NCBI GenBank assembly: GCA_964598885.1
Contig: CAZRES010000076.1
Span: 1 to 15,029, forward strand
DNA: 15,029 nt
Reading direction: 5' to 3'
DNA from: SURF-33 sp964598885
GTDB taxonomy: Bacteria; Desulfobacterota; Desulfobacteria; Desulfobacterales; Desulfosalsimonadaceae
This document shows, piece after piece, positions 6,930 to 14,433 of the stretch; positions within the stretch are counted from its first letter, which is position 1; each line of letters opens with the position of its first letter. The position numbers and the translations under genes are program-made. The notes below the pieces were generated by a model that saw only the letters and a list, made by a program, of their open reading frames with translations, made no database searches and was not told the DNA's origin.

Positions 6930-7565
6930 ATGAAACAGATCTGGCAAGCAATAGTTATTTGCGCCATATGGTTATGCTCTTACGGGATCGCCGGCGCCGA
7001 GGAATCAGCAGCAACCAATCCACGAGTGCGCCTTGAAACCGGAAAGGGAGATATTGTGCTGGAACTCAACCCGGCAGCGGCTCCGGCAACTGTCGAGAAT
7101 TTTCTCACCTATGTAAAAGACGGGTTTTATGACGGCACGATATTTCATCGGGTCATCAAGGGATTTATGATCCAGGGCGGCGGATTTACGCCGGATCTGC
7201 AGCAGAAGCAGACCCGTGCACCTGTTCGGAACGAGGCGGACAACGGCCTCGCAAACCGGCGGGGCGCCGTGGCCATGGCCCGGACGCCCGATCCCCATTC
7301 GGCCACTTCCCAGTTTTTTATCAATACGGTGGATAATGAATTTTTAAATTTCCGGGACAAATCAGCGCAGGGCTGGGGCTACACGGTTTTCGGCAGGGTG
7401 GTGGAGGGCATGGAGACCGTTGACGCCATTGCGGAGGTTCCCACTGGTCCAGCCCGCATCGGCCGGGACGTTCCTGTTGAACCGGTGATCATTAAACAGG
7501 TGGATTTAATTGATGCCGATGAATTGTCGCGCTCTGCGTCTGCGCCGGCCGAGGACCCGGCATGA
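6930..7565 (+). CDS. Secreted cyclophilin-type peptidyl-prolyl cis-trans isomerase
   Basis: A 211-residue periplasmic PPIase that speeds cis-trans isomerisation of proline peptide bonds. Residues 1-23 are a Sec signal peptide (basic MKQ, hydrophobic core, likely cleavage after AGA23). The cyclophilin core runs from about 32 to 195: ETGKGDIVLELNPAAAPATV, FYDGTIFHRVIKGFMIQGG with catalytic R74 plus F79 and Q82, PHSATSQFFINTVDN with F129, and GYTVFGRVVEGMETVD. Length and motifs match bacterial PpiA/PpiB. The C-terminal tail is short, Ala/Ser-rich and probably disordered. AAAGGA (6915-6920) precedes the ATG by nine bases in an A-rich leader with repeated AAAC units. It sits between the CNB regulator and a cysteine desulfurase in one direction; no functional link is evident. 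Whether it is soluble periplasmic or retained is not certain. Confidence 0.95.
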   Translation: MKQIWQAIVICAIWLCSYGIAGAEESAATNPRVRLETGKGDIVLELNPAAAPATVENFLTYVKDGFYDGTIFHRVIKGFMIQGGGFTPDLQQKQTRAPVRNEADNGLANRRGAVAMARTPDPHSATSQFFINTVDNEFLNFRDKSAQGWGYTVFGRVVEGMETVDAIAEVPTGPARIGRDVPVEPVIIKQVDLIDADELSRSASAPAEDPA

Positions 7566-7657
7566 TGGAAAGCACGCCGGCTCTGGGTGCAGTGCATCTG
7601 AAAATGTACAAAAATTGCAATACCATAACGCCGGCCATCCAAGGAGATTGATGTCAG

Positions 7658-8800
7658 ATGCGCCGTCCCGTTTATCTGGATTATAATGCCACCACCCCCC
7701 TTGATCATGAAGTCATCGACGCCATGCGGCCTTTCATGGAAACCGAGTTCGGCAATCCATCCAGTTCCCACTGGCACGGGATCGCGCCCCGCCGGGCCGT
7801 GAAAGCGGCCCGGGAGCAAGTGGCCGCCCTTTTGGGCGCCCGGCCGGATGAAATCGTTTTTACCAGCGGCGGCACGGAATCCAACAACCATGCCATCAAA
7901 GGCACGGTTCAGGCCTTGCGCAAAAAAGGGAATCATATCGTCACATCCGTGGTGGAACATCCCGCCGTGCTGGAAGTCTGCCGGTTTCTGAAGGCCGAGG
8001 GTATCGAAACCACGTACCTGCCGGTGGATGAACAGGGACGGGTCCGGGTGTCGGACGTGGAGCGGGCCATCCGGCCGACCACCACTCTCATTTCCATCAT
8101 GCATGCCAACAACGAGACCGGATCCATTCAGCCCATTGCCGAAATCGGGAGCCTGGCCAATGCCCATGGCATTATGTTTCATACGGACGCGGCTCAGTCG
8201 GCGGCCAAAGTTGAAATCGACGTGGATGCCATGGGGATATCCGTGCTTTCGCTGGCCGGACACAAGATGTGCGCGCCCAAAGGGATCGGCGCGCTTTTTG
8301 TTCGTCGGGGCCTGGAACTGCCTCCGTTCTGCCATGGCGCCGGCCAGGAAAGCGGCTGCCGGGCCGGAACGGAAAACGTGATCCATATCGCGGGGCTGGG
8401 CAAGGCATGTGAAATCGCCGTCCGGGACGGTCGCGACGACCGCGCGCGCATGAAACAGCTCCGGGACCGACTTCACCAGGGCATTGCCGGAGCGGTAAGC
8501 GAGGTCCGTCTGAACGGCCCGCCCGACCTGCGGCTCCCCAATACATTGAACCTTTCTTTTCACGGCTTGGAAGCCAACCGGATTCTCGAAGAAATCGGAC
8601 GGGAAGTTTCCGCTTCTGCCGGGGCCGCCTGCCATTCCGGTATAATCACCCTTTCTCATGTGCTGGCCGCCATGCAGATCCCCGAAGCCTGGGCCAAGGG
8701 ATCCGTCCGGTTCAGTCTGGGAAAAATGACCACCAACGCACAGATTGATCATGCGGTTTCAGTGGTGGTCGGGGCAGTGACCCGGCTGCGGCGGAAATAA
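7658..8800 (+). CDS. Cysteine desulfurase, NifS/IscS-like
   Basis: A 380-residue PLP enzyme that takes sulfur from L-cysteine (releasing alanine) as a bound persulfide, for Fe-S clusters, thiolated tRNA or other sulfur products. Seen: VYLDYNATTPLD (5-16), TSGGTESNNHAI (69-80) for phosphate and PLP contacts, EH at 100-101 with the His that stacks on PLP, HTDAAQ with D177, SLAGHKMCAPKG with the Schiff-base lysine K203, GTEN (237-240), and the catalytic loop SASAGAACHSG with C325. Length and order match class-V aminotransferase cysteine desulfurases. Start at 7658 follows GGAG (7643-7646) by 11 bases; an ATG at 7651 is closer but out of frame and stops after 11 codons. No IscU, SufE or other scaffold gene is adjacent, so its sulfur acceptor is not known from context. 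Confidence 0.95.
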   Translation: MRRPVYLDYNATTPLDHEVIDAMRPFMETEFGNPSSSHWHGIAPRRAVKAAREQVAALLGARPDEIVFTSGGTESNNHAIKGTVQALRKKGNHIVTSVVEHPAVLEVCRFLKAEGIETTYLPVDEQGRVRVSDVERAIRPTTTLISIMHANNETGSIQPIAEIGSLANAHGIMFHTDAAQSAAKVEIDVDAMGISVLSLAGHKMCAPKGIGALFVRRGLELPPFCHGAGQESGCRAGTENVIHIAGLGKACEIAVRDGRDDRARMKQLRDRLHQGIAGAVSEVRLNGPPDLRLPNTLNLSFHGLEANRILEEIGREVSASAGAACHSGIITLSHVLAAMQIPEAWAKGSVRFSLGKMTTNAQIDHAVSVVVGAVTRLRRK

Positions 8801-8814
8801 GACGTTCTGGATTC

Positions 8815-8836
8815 ACCCCGTATTTTGGGGTTCTCC
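8815..8836 (+). terminator. Weak candidate terminator after the cysteine desulfurase
   Basis: ACCCC (8815-8819) and GGGGT (8827-8831) form a five-base stem with a seven-base AT-rich loop, followed by a T/C stretch rather than a clean T run. Position, 15 bases after the stop, fits a terminator; the short stem makes it doubtful. Confidence 0.3.
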
Positions 8837-8856
8837 TTTGTGATTCATGCCAATAT

Positions 8857-8873
8857 ACTAGAAAATACCTAGT
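8857..8873. promoter_or_regulatory. Short inverted repeat upstream of the SDR gene (possible operator)
   Basis: ACTAG (8857-8861) and CTAGT (8869-8873) are perfect inverted arms, seven bases apart, in a 194-base intergenic stretch. A TATACT at 8854-8859 overlaps the first arm and could be a -10 box, though no good -35 stands 17 bases before it. Short enough to be chance. Confidence 0.2.
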
Positions 8874-8994
8874 GATATCCTGATAATCAATCGGCAATGC
8901 AGATCCCCGGAACCTGTGGCATAGTGGGCCTGAAGCAACAAGGTTATATTGGTTATTAGATTTAGATGCGTTTGGGTGCCAACAGGAGGATGCC

Positions 8995-10305
8995 ATGAAT
9001 TATTTCATTACGGGGATCACCGGAACCGTTGTGCCGGTCATTGTGGAGGATTTGCTGAGAAAGGACGCGGATTCGTTTTTTTATTTCGCCATCCGGGGCG
9101 ATCAAAAGGGAAACGGCATCCAGGAGCGGTTTGATGCGGTAGCAGCATCGCTGGATCTCCCGCCGGTCTTAAAGGCACGGCTGGCCGAGCGGTCGAAACT
9201 GGTGGAAATCGATGTAGAAAAGGAAAATCTGGGCATTGATCCGGATATGTACGCGGAATTGATCGCCGGAACCGACAAAATCCTCCACGGGGCCGCCGAT
9301 GTCCGGTTTGATCAGCCCTATGAAACCATCAAAATCGCCAATGTTGAATTTACCATCGAAATTTACAATCTGTTCCGACGGCTAAGAGACCACCGGCGGT
9401 CCGCCGGCATGTCCGAGGCCACCCTTTACTATATCTCCACGGGCTATGCCTACGGGATCTACAACACGCCGATTCCCGAGGATTATCCCGAATTTCATCC
9501 GGGAAAGCCGGATAACACCTACGCCCAGACCAAGGCCGAGGCCAAATCCTTTCTTTTAGATAAAATCCGGATGTTTGACGACCAGATCGTGATTTTCGAG
9601 CCCACCATCATCGGCGGGTCGTCTGTGACCGGCAGAACCAAGACCTATAATCTGCATTATATCGTCATGATGCTGGGATACCTGGGCAAGCTCCCCTTTC
9701 TCACTGCGCCGGACAACCGGCCCGATATTGTTCCCGTGGATTGGGTGGCGGCGGTGATTTCCGATATCATGGCCAAAGATGAATATCACCAGGGCGCCAT
9801 TCGCCTTTCAGTGGGTGACCGTGGGGCGCCCATTCGACAAATGTATGAGGTCGGCTATGAATATTACACGGCCCATGATCCGGTGCCCGGCCATGTGATT
9901 CCGAAAATCCGGTTTGTGCCCCGCTGGTTTTTCTTTTCCATGATTCTGATGTTGAAACTCTGGTACCAGTCGGTTTATTTTGTCACCCGGGCGCGTCGGT
10001 ACCGCAAGCTGCGAAAGGGACTTTCCCTGCTGGAGGGATATTTTCCTTATATTACCGGCTACAAGGTGTTTGAAAACGACAGAAGCACGGCTCTGATTGA
10101 AAAATATACCGATTGCGGGCCGGCTCCGGCCATTCATGAAATTCGCGATGCCGCGGGCCATATCGTGGAAAAGGGATATTATCGCAAAACCATGGCCGAT
10201 ACCCTGGAGACCGGGTGGGGCGGGCTGGTGGATTTTGAACGGCTCGCGAAAGGACAGGCGTCTGGGAAAAGCCCGGCAGCGGCTTATGGCGTTTCGCGAA
10301 AATAA
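8995..10305 (+). CDS. Extended SDR, fatty acyl-CoA reductase-like (NAD_binding_4/Male-sterility family), membrane-associated
   Basis: A 436-residue NAD(P)-dependent oxidoreductase. The ATG at 8995 has AGGAGG five bases upstream. The N-terminal Rossmann strand is YFITGITGTVVPVIV (3-17); further on are ILHGAADVRFDQPYE (96-110), the catalytic YISTGYAYG (146-154) with S148, and NTYAQTKAEAK with the Y176-xxx-K180 pair. FEPTIIGG (201-208) and PDIVPVDWVA (243-252) fit the substrate side of the thioester/acyl-CoA reductase family. A hydrophobic segment at about 311-331 (after FVPRW) suggests monotopic membrane attachment, as in fatty acyl-CoA reductases. The glycine motif is degenerate: TGxxG is there, but the third Gly is Val13. 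Reduction of an acyl-CoA to aldehyde or alcohol is the likely role; an epimerase or sterol-type dehydrogenase is possible. Its stop lies 8 bases from the end of msrAB on the other strand. Confidence 0.82.
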   Translation: MNYFITGITGTVVPVIVEDLLRKDADSFFYFAIRGDQKGNGIQERFDAVAASLDLPPVLKARLAERSKLVEIDVEKENLGIDPDMYAELIAGTDKILHGAADVRFDQPYETIKIANVEFTIEIYNLFRRLRDHRRSAGMSEATLYYISTGYAYGIYNTPIPEDYPEFHPGKPDNTYAQTKAEAKSFLLDKIRMFDDQIVIFEPTIIGGSSVTGRTKTYNLHYIVMMLGYLGKLPFLTAPDNRPDIVPVDWVAAVISDIMAKDEYHQGAIRLSVGDRGAPIRQMYEVGYEYYTAHDPVPGHVIPKIRFVPRWFFFSMILMLKLWYQSVYFVTRARRYRKLRKGLSLLEGYFPYITGYKVFENDRSTALIEKYTDCGPAPAIHEIRDAAGHIVEKGYYRKTMADTLETGWGGLVDFERLAKGQASGKSPAAAYGVSRK

Positions 10306-10313
10306 CCAAAACG

Positions 10314-11441
10314 CTATTCAAACAGGGGAACCAGATCCCCGTATCCCTCGGCCTCCAGCTTCTCCTTGGGCACGAACCGGAGAGCCGCGGAATTGATGCA
10401 GTAGCGCAGCCCCGTAGGCGCCGGCCCATCGTCAAACACATGCCCGAGATGGGAATCGGCCCGGCGGCTGCGCACCTCGGTGCGCACCATCAGCAGCTTC
10501 CGATCCTTTTTTTCCACCAGGGCGTCCGGCGTGACGGGTCGGGTAAAGCTTGGCCATCCGGTGCCGGAATCAAACTTGTCTGTTGAGGAAAACAGCGGTT
10601 CGCCGGATATCACATCCACGTAAATGCCGCCTTCCTTGTGGTCCCAGTATTCATTTCGGAAAGGCGGTTCGGTTTTGTCCTTACGGGTGACTTCATATTG
10701 CATGGGCGTCAGCCGTTTCTTGAGTTCGGCATCATCGGGTCTCCCATATTTCTCATCAGCGGTTCTTTCCGTTACTTGTGTCCCTTCCGGTTCTTTTCCC
10801 CAGACGTTTTCCAGATAAGCGTCCCGGCCGGATCCCTGCCGATAGAAACGGTAACGAATCGGATTTTTTTTATAATAATCCTGGTGATAATCTTCGGCCG
10901 GATAAAAGGTTTCCGCTTTCCGGATTTCCGTTACAATGGGTTTGGAGTAGCGACCGGAGCGCTGGAGCTGATCCCGGGATTTTTCGGCCGTATGTTTCTG
11001 TTCTTCGGAATGGTAGAAGACGGCCGACCGGTATTGGGGACCCCGATCCGCAAAAGACCCGCCGGCGTCCGTGGGGTCGATTTGCCGCCAGAACAGCTCC
11101 AGCAGAGAATTATAATCGATTTTATCCGCATCGTAGATCACCTGGATGACCTCCAGATGCCCGCTTTTTCCCGATGATACCTGTTCATAGGTCGGATGTT
11201 CGATATGCCCGCCCATATACCCGGATACGGCTTTCATCACCCCTTCGTTTTTTTCAAACGCCGATTCCATGCACCAGAAACAGCCGCCCGCAAAGGTGGC
11301 GGTTTCCATTTGGTCGATTGTATGTTTCTTCTCATCGGAAGATGATTGTTTTTTGGAGGCGCCGCCCGCCGCCATTATGCCGATCAGTGTCGTTATCATG
11401 ATAATCACCATTAAAATTAAGATGTTATATTTTTTCTTCAT
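10314..11441 (-). CDS. msrAB: Bifunctional methionine sulfoxide reductase MsrA-MsrB fusion, exported or membrane-anchored
   Basis: A 375-residue protein that repairs both S- and R-methionine sulfoxide. I start it at the ATG at 11441, preceded by GAAAGGA on the minus strand; the frame continues 21 codons upstream without an RBS. Residues 5-25 are a hydrophobic signal or anchor with no lipobox Cys, so the enzyme faces the periplasm. MsrA spans about 47-200: ATFAGGCFWCMES with catalytic C54 and C57, GYMGGHIEHPTYEQV, PAEDYHQDYY. MsrB spans about 237-360: GIYVDVISGEPLFSS, FDSGTGWPSFTRPV, DSHLGHVFDDGP and RYCINSAALRF with catalytic C348. The MsrB part has no zinc CxxC pairs and a Thr where the resolving Cys often is (SGTGWPSF). 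C54, C57 and C348 are the only Cys. Similar fusions (PilB type) are known. It diverges from the P-type ATPase. Confidence 0.94.
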   Translation of the reverse strand: MKKKYNILILMVIIMITTLIGIMAAGGASKKQSSSDEKKHTIDQMETATFAGGCFWCMESAFEKNEGVMKAVSGYMGGHIEHPTYEQVSSGKSGHLEVIQVIYDADKIDYNSLLELFWRQIDPTDAGGSFADRGPQYRSAVFYHSEEQKHTAEKSRDQLQRSGRYSKPIVTEIRKAETFYPAEDYHQDYYKKNPIRYRFYRQGSGRDAYLENVWGKEPEGTQVTERTADEKYGRPDDAELKKRLTPMQYEVTRKDKTEPPFRNEYWDHKEGGIYVDVISGEPLFSSTDKFDSGTGWPSFTRPVTPDALVEKKDRKLLMVRTEVRSRRADSHLGHVFDDGPAPTGLRYCINSAALRFVPKEKLEAEGYGDLVPLFE

Positions 11442-11504
11442 TGTTTTATCCTTTCGTCCTCTCCCATGAAGGCCGCTGAAATAAAGGCTTATCCATATAC
11501 ACAA

Positions 11505-11533
11505 ACAATAATGCAGATTTCTCTGTTTGCCAA
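11505..11533 (-). promoter_or_regulatory. Candidate sigma-70 promoter for msrAB
   Basis: On the minus strand TTGGCA (11533-11528), a 17-base spacer and TATTGT (11510-11505). The leader to the ATG at 11441 would be about 57 bases. Matches are five of six and four of six. Confidence 0.35.
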
Positions 11534-11608
11534 TAGCATGCCGCCCAAGGGCGCGGTGGTGTTGTCCGAAAAATTATGGGGCAGAGGCATTGTATTCATG
11601 CCGCTATG

Positions 11609-11637
11609 TTGACAGGCATCGGTTTTTTTAGTTATAT
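11609..11637 (+). promoter_or_regulatory. Sigma-70 promoter for the P-type ATPase
   Basis: A perfect TTGACA (11609-11614), 17-base spacer with a run of T, and TTATAT (11632-11637), with more TATA sequence after it. The start point would be near 11644, giving a short leader holding AGGAGGT (11654-11660) six bases before the ATG at 11667. This is the clearest promoter in the window. Confidence 0.65.
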
Positions 11638-11666
11638 ATCTTGATATCCAAACAGGAGGTTATCCC

Positions 11667-14390
11667 ATGACCATGCGTGAACCTGATCGATCCTGGCACT
11701 ACCTGGAAACCGAAGCCGTGGCCCGATCCCTTGAGACCGACTTGGCAAAAGGGCTTATAAAGAATGAAGTTGTCAAACGGCGCGAAAAATACGGATCCAA
11801 CACGCTGACCACCCAGAAAACCCAGGGACCATTGATCCGCTTCCTGCTGCAGTTCAACCAGCCCCTGGTAATCATTCTGCTGGCCGCTACTTTCGTCACG
11901 CTGTTTCTCCAGGAGTGGGTGGAATCGGCGGTGATCTTCGGGGTGATCCTGATCAATTCGATTATCGGTTTTATACAGGAATCCAAGGCGTTAAAAGCTA
12001 TTGACGCCTTGGCCAAGGCCATGGTGAGCGAAGCCCTGGTGATCCGGGACGGAGAGAAGATAAAAGTGGCGGCCCGGGACCTGGTGCCGGGCGATATTGT
12101 ACTGATCCAGTCGGGCGACAAAGTGCCCGCGGACATACGGCTGTTTAAAACCCGGGAACTGCGCATCGACGAGAGCACCCTGACCGGCGAAAGCGTTTCC
12201 GCGCAAAAAAACGAAGATCGTCTAAAAGAAGATACGGAACTTTCCGATCGGCGCAACATGGCCTATTCGTCCACCCTGGTCACCCATGGAACCGGGCAGG
12301 GGGTTGTCATTGCCACCGGCGACCATACGGAAATCGGGCGCATCAACGATCTGATATCATCGGCCGAGATTATCGCCACGCCGCTGACCATTAAAATCGA
12401 GCAGTTCAGTCATATATTGCTTTACGCGATTCTCGGGCTCGCCGGCGTCACCTTTCTGGTGGGATTTCTGCGGGGCCAGAACTGGATCGATATGTTCATG
12501 GCATCCGTGGCCCTGGCGGTCAGCGCCATTCCCGAGGGACTGCCCGCGGCCATCACCATTATGCTGGCCATCGGGGTCTCCCGCATGGCCCACCGCCACG
12601 CCATTATCCGGAAACTGCCGGCCGTGGAAACCCTGGGCAGCACCACGGTGGTCTGTTCGGACAAGACCGGGACCCTGACCCAGAACCAGATGACGGTGAC
12701 CGTCATATACGCCGGCGGCGGCGCCTATGCGGTTTCCGGAGTGGGATACGTCCCGCAGGGCGACATCACGCCCGAAGACAACGCGCCGGACACCAGCGAA
12801 AACAAGGCCCTGGAAGAACTGCTGGTCGCCGGCATGCTCTGCAATGATTCGGTACTCCGGAAAACCGGGGAGGCCTACGCGGTGGAAGGCGACCCCACCG
12901 AAGGCGCTCTTATCGTGTCGGCCATGAAAGCCGGGCTTTCCGAAAACGTGTTGAAATCCAAACTTCCCCAGATCGACGCCCTTCCGTTTGAGTCGGCTCG
13001 TCAGTATATGGCCACCCTGCACGACCAGGGCCCGGGCCAGCCGAAACTGTTGTATGTGAAAGGATCCATTGAAAGCCTCTGCGTGGAATGCAGCATCCTC
13101 TATACGGCCGACGGGGGCATGGACATAGCGAGCTCCGAGGAAATTCATCGACAGGTGGAGGACATGGCCCAGCAGGGCCTGCGGGTCCTGGCGTTTTCCC
13201 GCAGGGAAATGCCGCCGGAAACCGAGCGAATCACCCATGCGGATCTGGAAGAAGGCCTTCAGTTTATCGGACTCCAAGGGATGATCGATCCGCCCCGCCC
13301 CGAGGTTATGGAGGCGGTCAGAGTCTCCCAGGAAGCCGGCATCCTGGTCAAGATGATCACCGGGGACCACGCCGGAACCGCCGCCGCCATTGCCCGACAG
13401 CTTGGATTGTGCGGTGAAACCTGTTCCATCCATACCCGGGAGGTGATTACCGGTCGCGATCTGGCGGGCATCGATGATGAGGTGCTGCCGGAACTCGCCG
13501 AAAGCACGGCGGTGTTCGCCCGGGTTTCGCCGGAACAGAAGCTGCGTCTGGTGGAGGCCCTGCAGAAGCGCGATCACGTGGTGGCCATGACCGGCGACGG
13601 CGTCAACGACGCCCCGGCCCTGCGACAGGCCAACATCGGTGTGGCCATGGGCATCACGGGCACGGACGTGTCCAAGGAAGCCGCCGACATGGTGCTCACC
13701 GATGATAATTTTTCCACCATCAAGGCCGCCGTGGAGGAGGGCCGGGGGGTGTTCGACAACCTGACCAAGTTCATCACCTGGATTCTGCCCACCAACGGCG
13801 GTCAGGCCCTGGTCATCACCCTGGCCGTTTTTCTGGGAATGGACCTGCCGGTGCTTCCCTTGCAGATCCTCTGGGTCAACATGACCACGGCGCTGCTGCT
13901 GGGGCTCATGCTGGCCTTTGAGCCCAAGGAGCCGGGCATCATGGCGCGCATGCCCCGGGACCCGAATCAGCCGATATTGGGAAAAGCCCTGATATTTCGG
14001 ATCATGCTGGTGAGCATGCTGCTGGTGGCCGGATCATTCGGCCTGTTCAATCTGCAGATGCATTGGGACGGCAATGCGGAACTGGCCCGGACTCTGGCGG
14101 TCAGCGTCTTTATTTTCGGGCAGATGTTCTACCTGTTCAACTGCCGATCCCTGAGCCGTTCGGTCTGGGATCTGGGGCTGTTTTCCAACCTCTGGATCTG
14201 GATCGGAGCCGGTCTGATGACGGCGTTTCAACTGGTGTTTATTTATGCGCCGGTTTTTAATAAAGTGTTCGGGACCTATCCCATGGGCCTTTATGAATGG
14301 GTGTTGGTGCTCGGTTTCAGCGCGGTGTTTAGTATGATCATCGCGGTGGAAAAGAAGATCCAGAGGCGGGTGTCGGCCCGAAGCCGATGA
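11667..14390 (+). CDS. P-type cation-transporting ATPase (P2, SERCA/PMA1-like), ion uncertain
   Basis: A 907-residue inner-membrane pump. N-terminal cation-ATPase domain about 5-60 (SRxWHYLE-like start, YGSNTL); M1-M2 about 60-105; actuator domain with LTGES (172-176); M3-M4 about 248-305 with IPEGLP (288-293); phosphorylation domain with CSDKTGTLTQNQ, D332 being phosphorylated; nucleotide-binding domain to about 545; MITGDHAG (563-570) and MTGDGVNDAPAL (641-652) of the hinge; then six more hydrophobic segments to 890. All catalytic motifs are intact. M4 keeps E290, but M5 has N710 and Q713 where SERCA has N768 and E771, and M6 has NMTTA with A742 where SERCA has D800. Calcium transport by the SERCA scheme is thus doubtful; monovalent ions or protons are alternatives. 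Start is fixed by AGGAGGT and the strong promoter upstream. Confidence 0.93.
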   Translation: MTMREPDRSWHYLETEAVARSLETDLAKGLIKNEVVKRREKYGSNTLTTQKTQGPLIRFLLQFNQPLVIILLAATFVTLFLQEWVESAVIFGVILINSIIGFIQESKALKAIDALAKAMVSEALVIRDGEKIKVAARDLVPGDIVLIQSGDKVPADIRLFKTRELRIDESTLTGESVSAQKNEDRLKEDTELSDRRNMAYSSTLVTHGTGQGVVIATGDHTEIGRINDLISSAEIIATPLTIKIEQFSHILLYAILGLAGVTFLVGFLRGQNWIDMFMASVALAVSAIPEGLPAAITIMLAIGVSRMAHRHAIIRKLPAVETLGSTTVVCSDKTGTLTQNQMTVTVIYAGGGAYAVSGVGYVPQGDITPEDNAPDTSENKALEELLVAGMLCNDSVLRKTGEAYAVEGDPTEGALIVSAMKAGLSENVLKSKLPQIDALPFESARQYMATLHDQGPGQPKLLYVKGSIESLCVECSILYTADGGMDIASSEEIHRQVEDMAQQGLRVLAFSRREMPPETERITHADLEEGLQFIGLQGMIDPPRPEVMEAVRVSQEAGILVKMITGDHAGTAAAIARQLGLCGETCSIHTREVITGRDLAGIDDEVLPELAESTAVFARVSPEQKLRLVEALQKRDHVVAMTGDGVNDAPALRQANIGVAMGITGTDVSKEAADMVLTDDNFSTIKAAVEEGRGVFDNLTKFITWILPTNGGQALVITLAVFLGMDLPVLPLQILWVNMTTALLLGLMLAFEPKEPGIMARMPRDPNQPILGKALIFRIMLVSMLLVAGSFGLFNLQMHWDGNAELARTLAVSVFIFGQMFYLFNCRSLSRSVWDLGLFSNLWIWIGAGLMTAFQLVFIYAPVFNKVFGTYPMGLYEWVLVLGFSAVFSMIIAVEKKIQRRVSARSR

Positions 14391-14433
14391 CGGACGGATT
14401 TATCAACCATCTGATGGAAAAAGGATTCCAAAC

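Larger units (their letters stand above)
11442..11666. other. Divergent intergenic region between msrAB and the P-type ATPase (225 bp)
   Basis: Carries the start signals of both genes: promoters at 11505-11533 (minus) and 11609-11637 (plus). Between them lies a small GC-rich dyad, CGCCC (11542-11546) and GGGCG (11549-11553), possibly an operator. No open frame with an RBS is seen. Confidence 0.6.

Noticed and set aside
7379..8752. Long 457-codon open frame on the minus strand opposite the prolyl isomerase end and the cysteine desulfurase
   Set aside because: Rich in Gly, His, Arg and Pro, with no recognisable motif or RBS; it mirrors a GC-rich real gene with all catalytic residues.
8672..8909. 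13-base repeat ATGCAGATCCCCG at 8672 and 8897, the second in the intergenic gap
   Set aside because: A remnant duplication of the desulfurase end was considered, but similarity fades quickly beyond the 13 bases, and one such match in 15 kb is expected by chance.
12357..13577. 406-codon open frame on the minus strand inside the P-type ATPase gene
   Set aside because: Composition is typical antisense shadow and it covers the conserved ATPase catalytic core.
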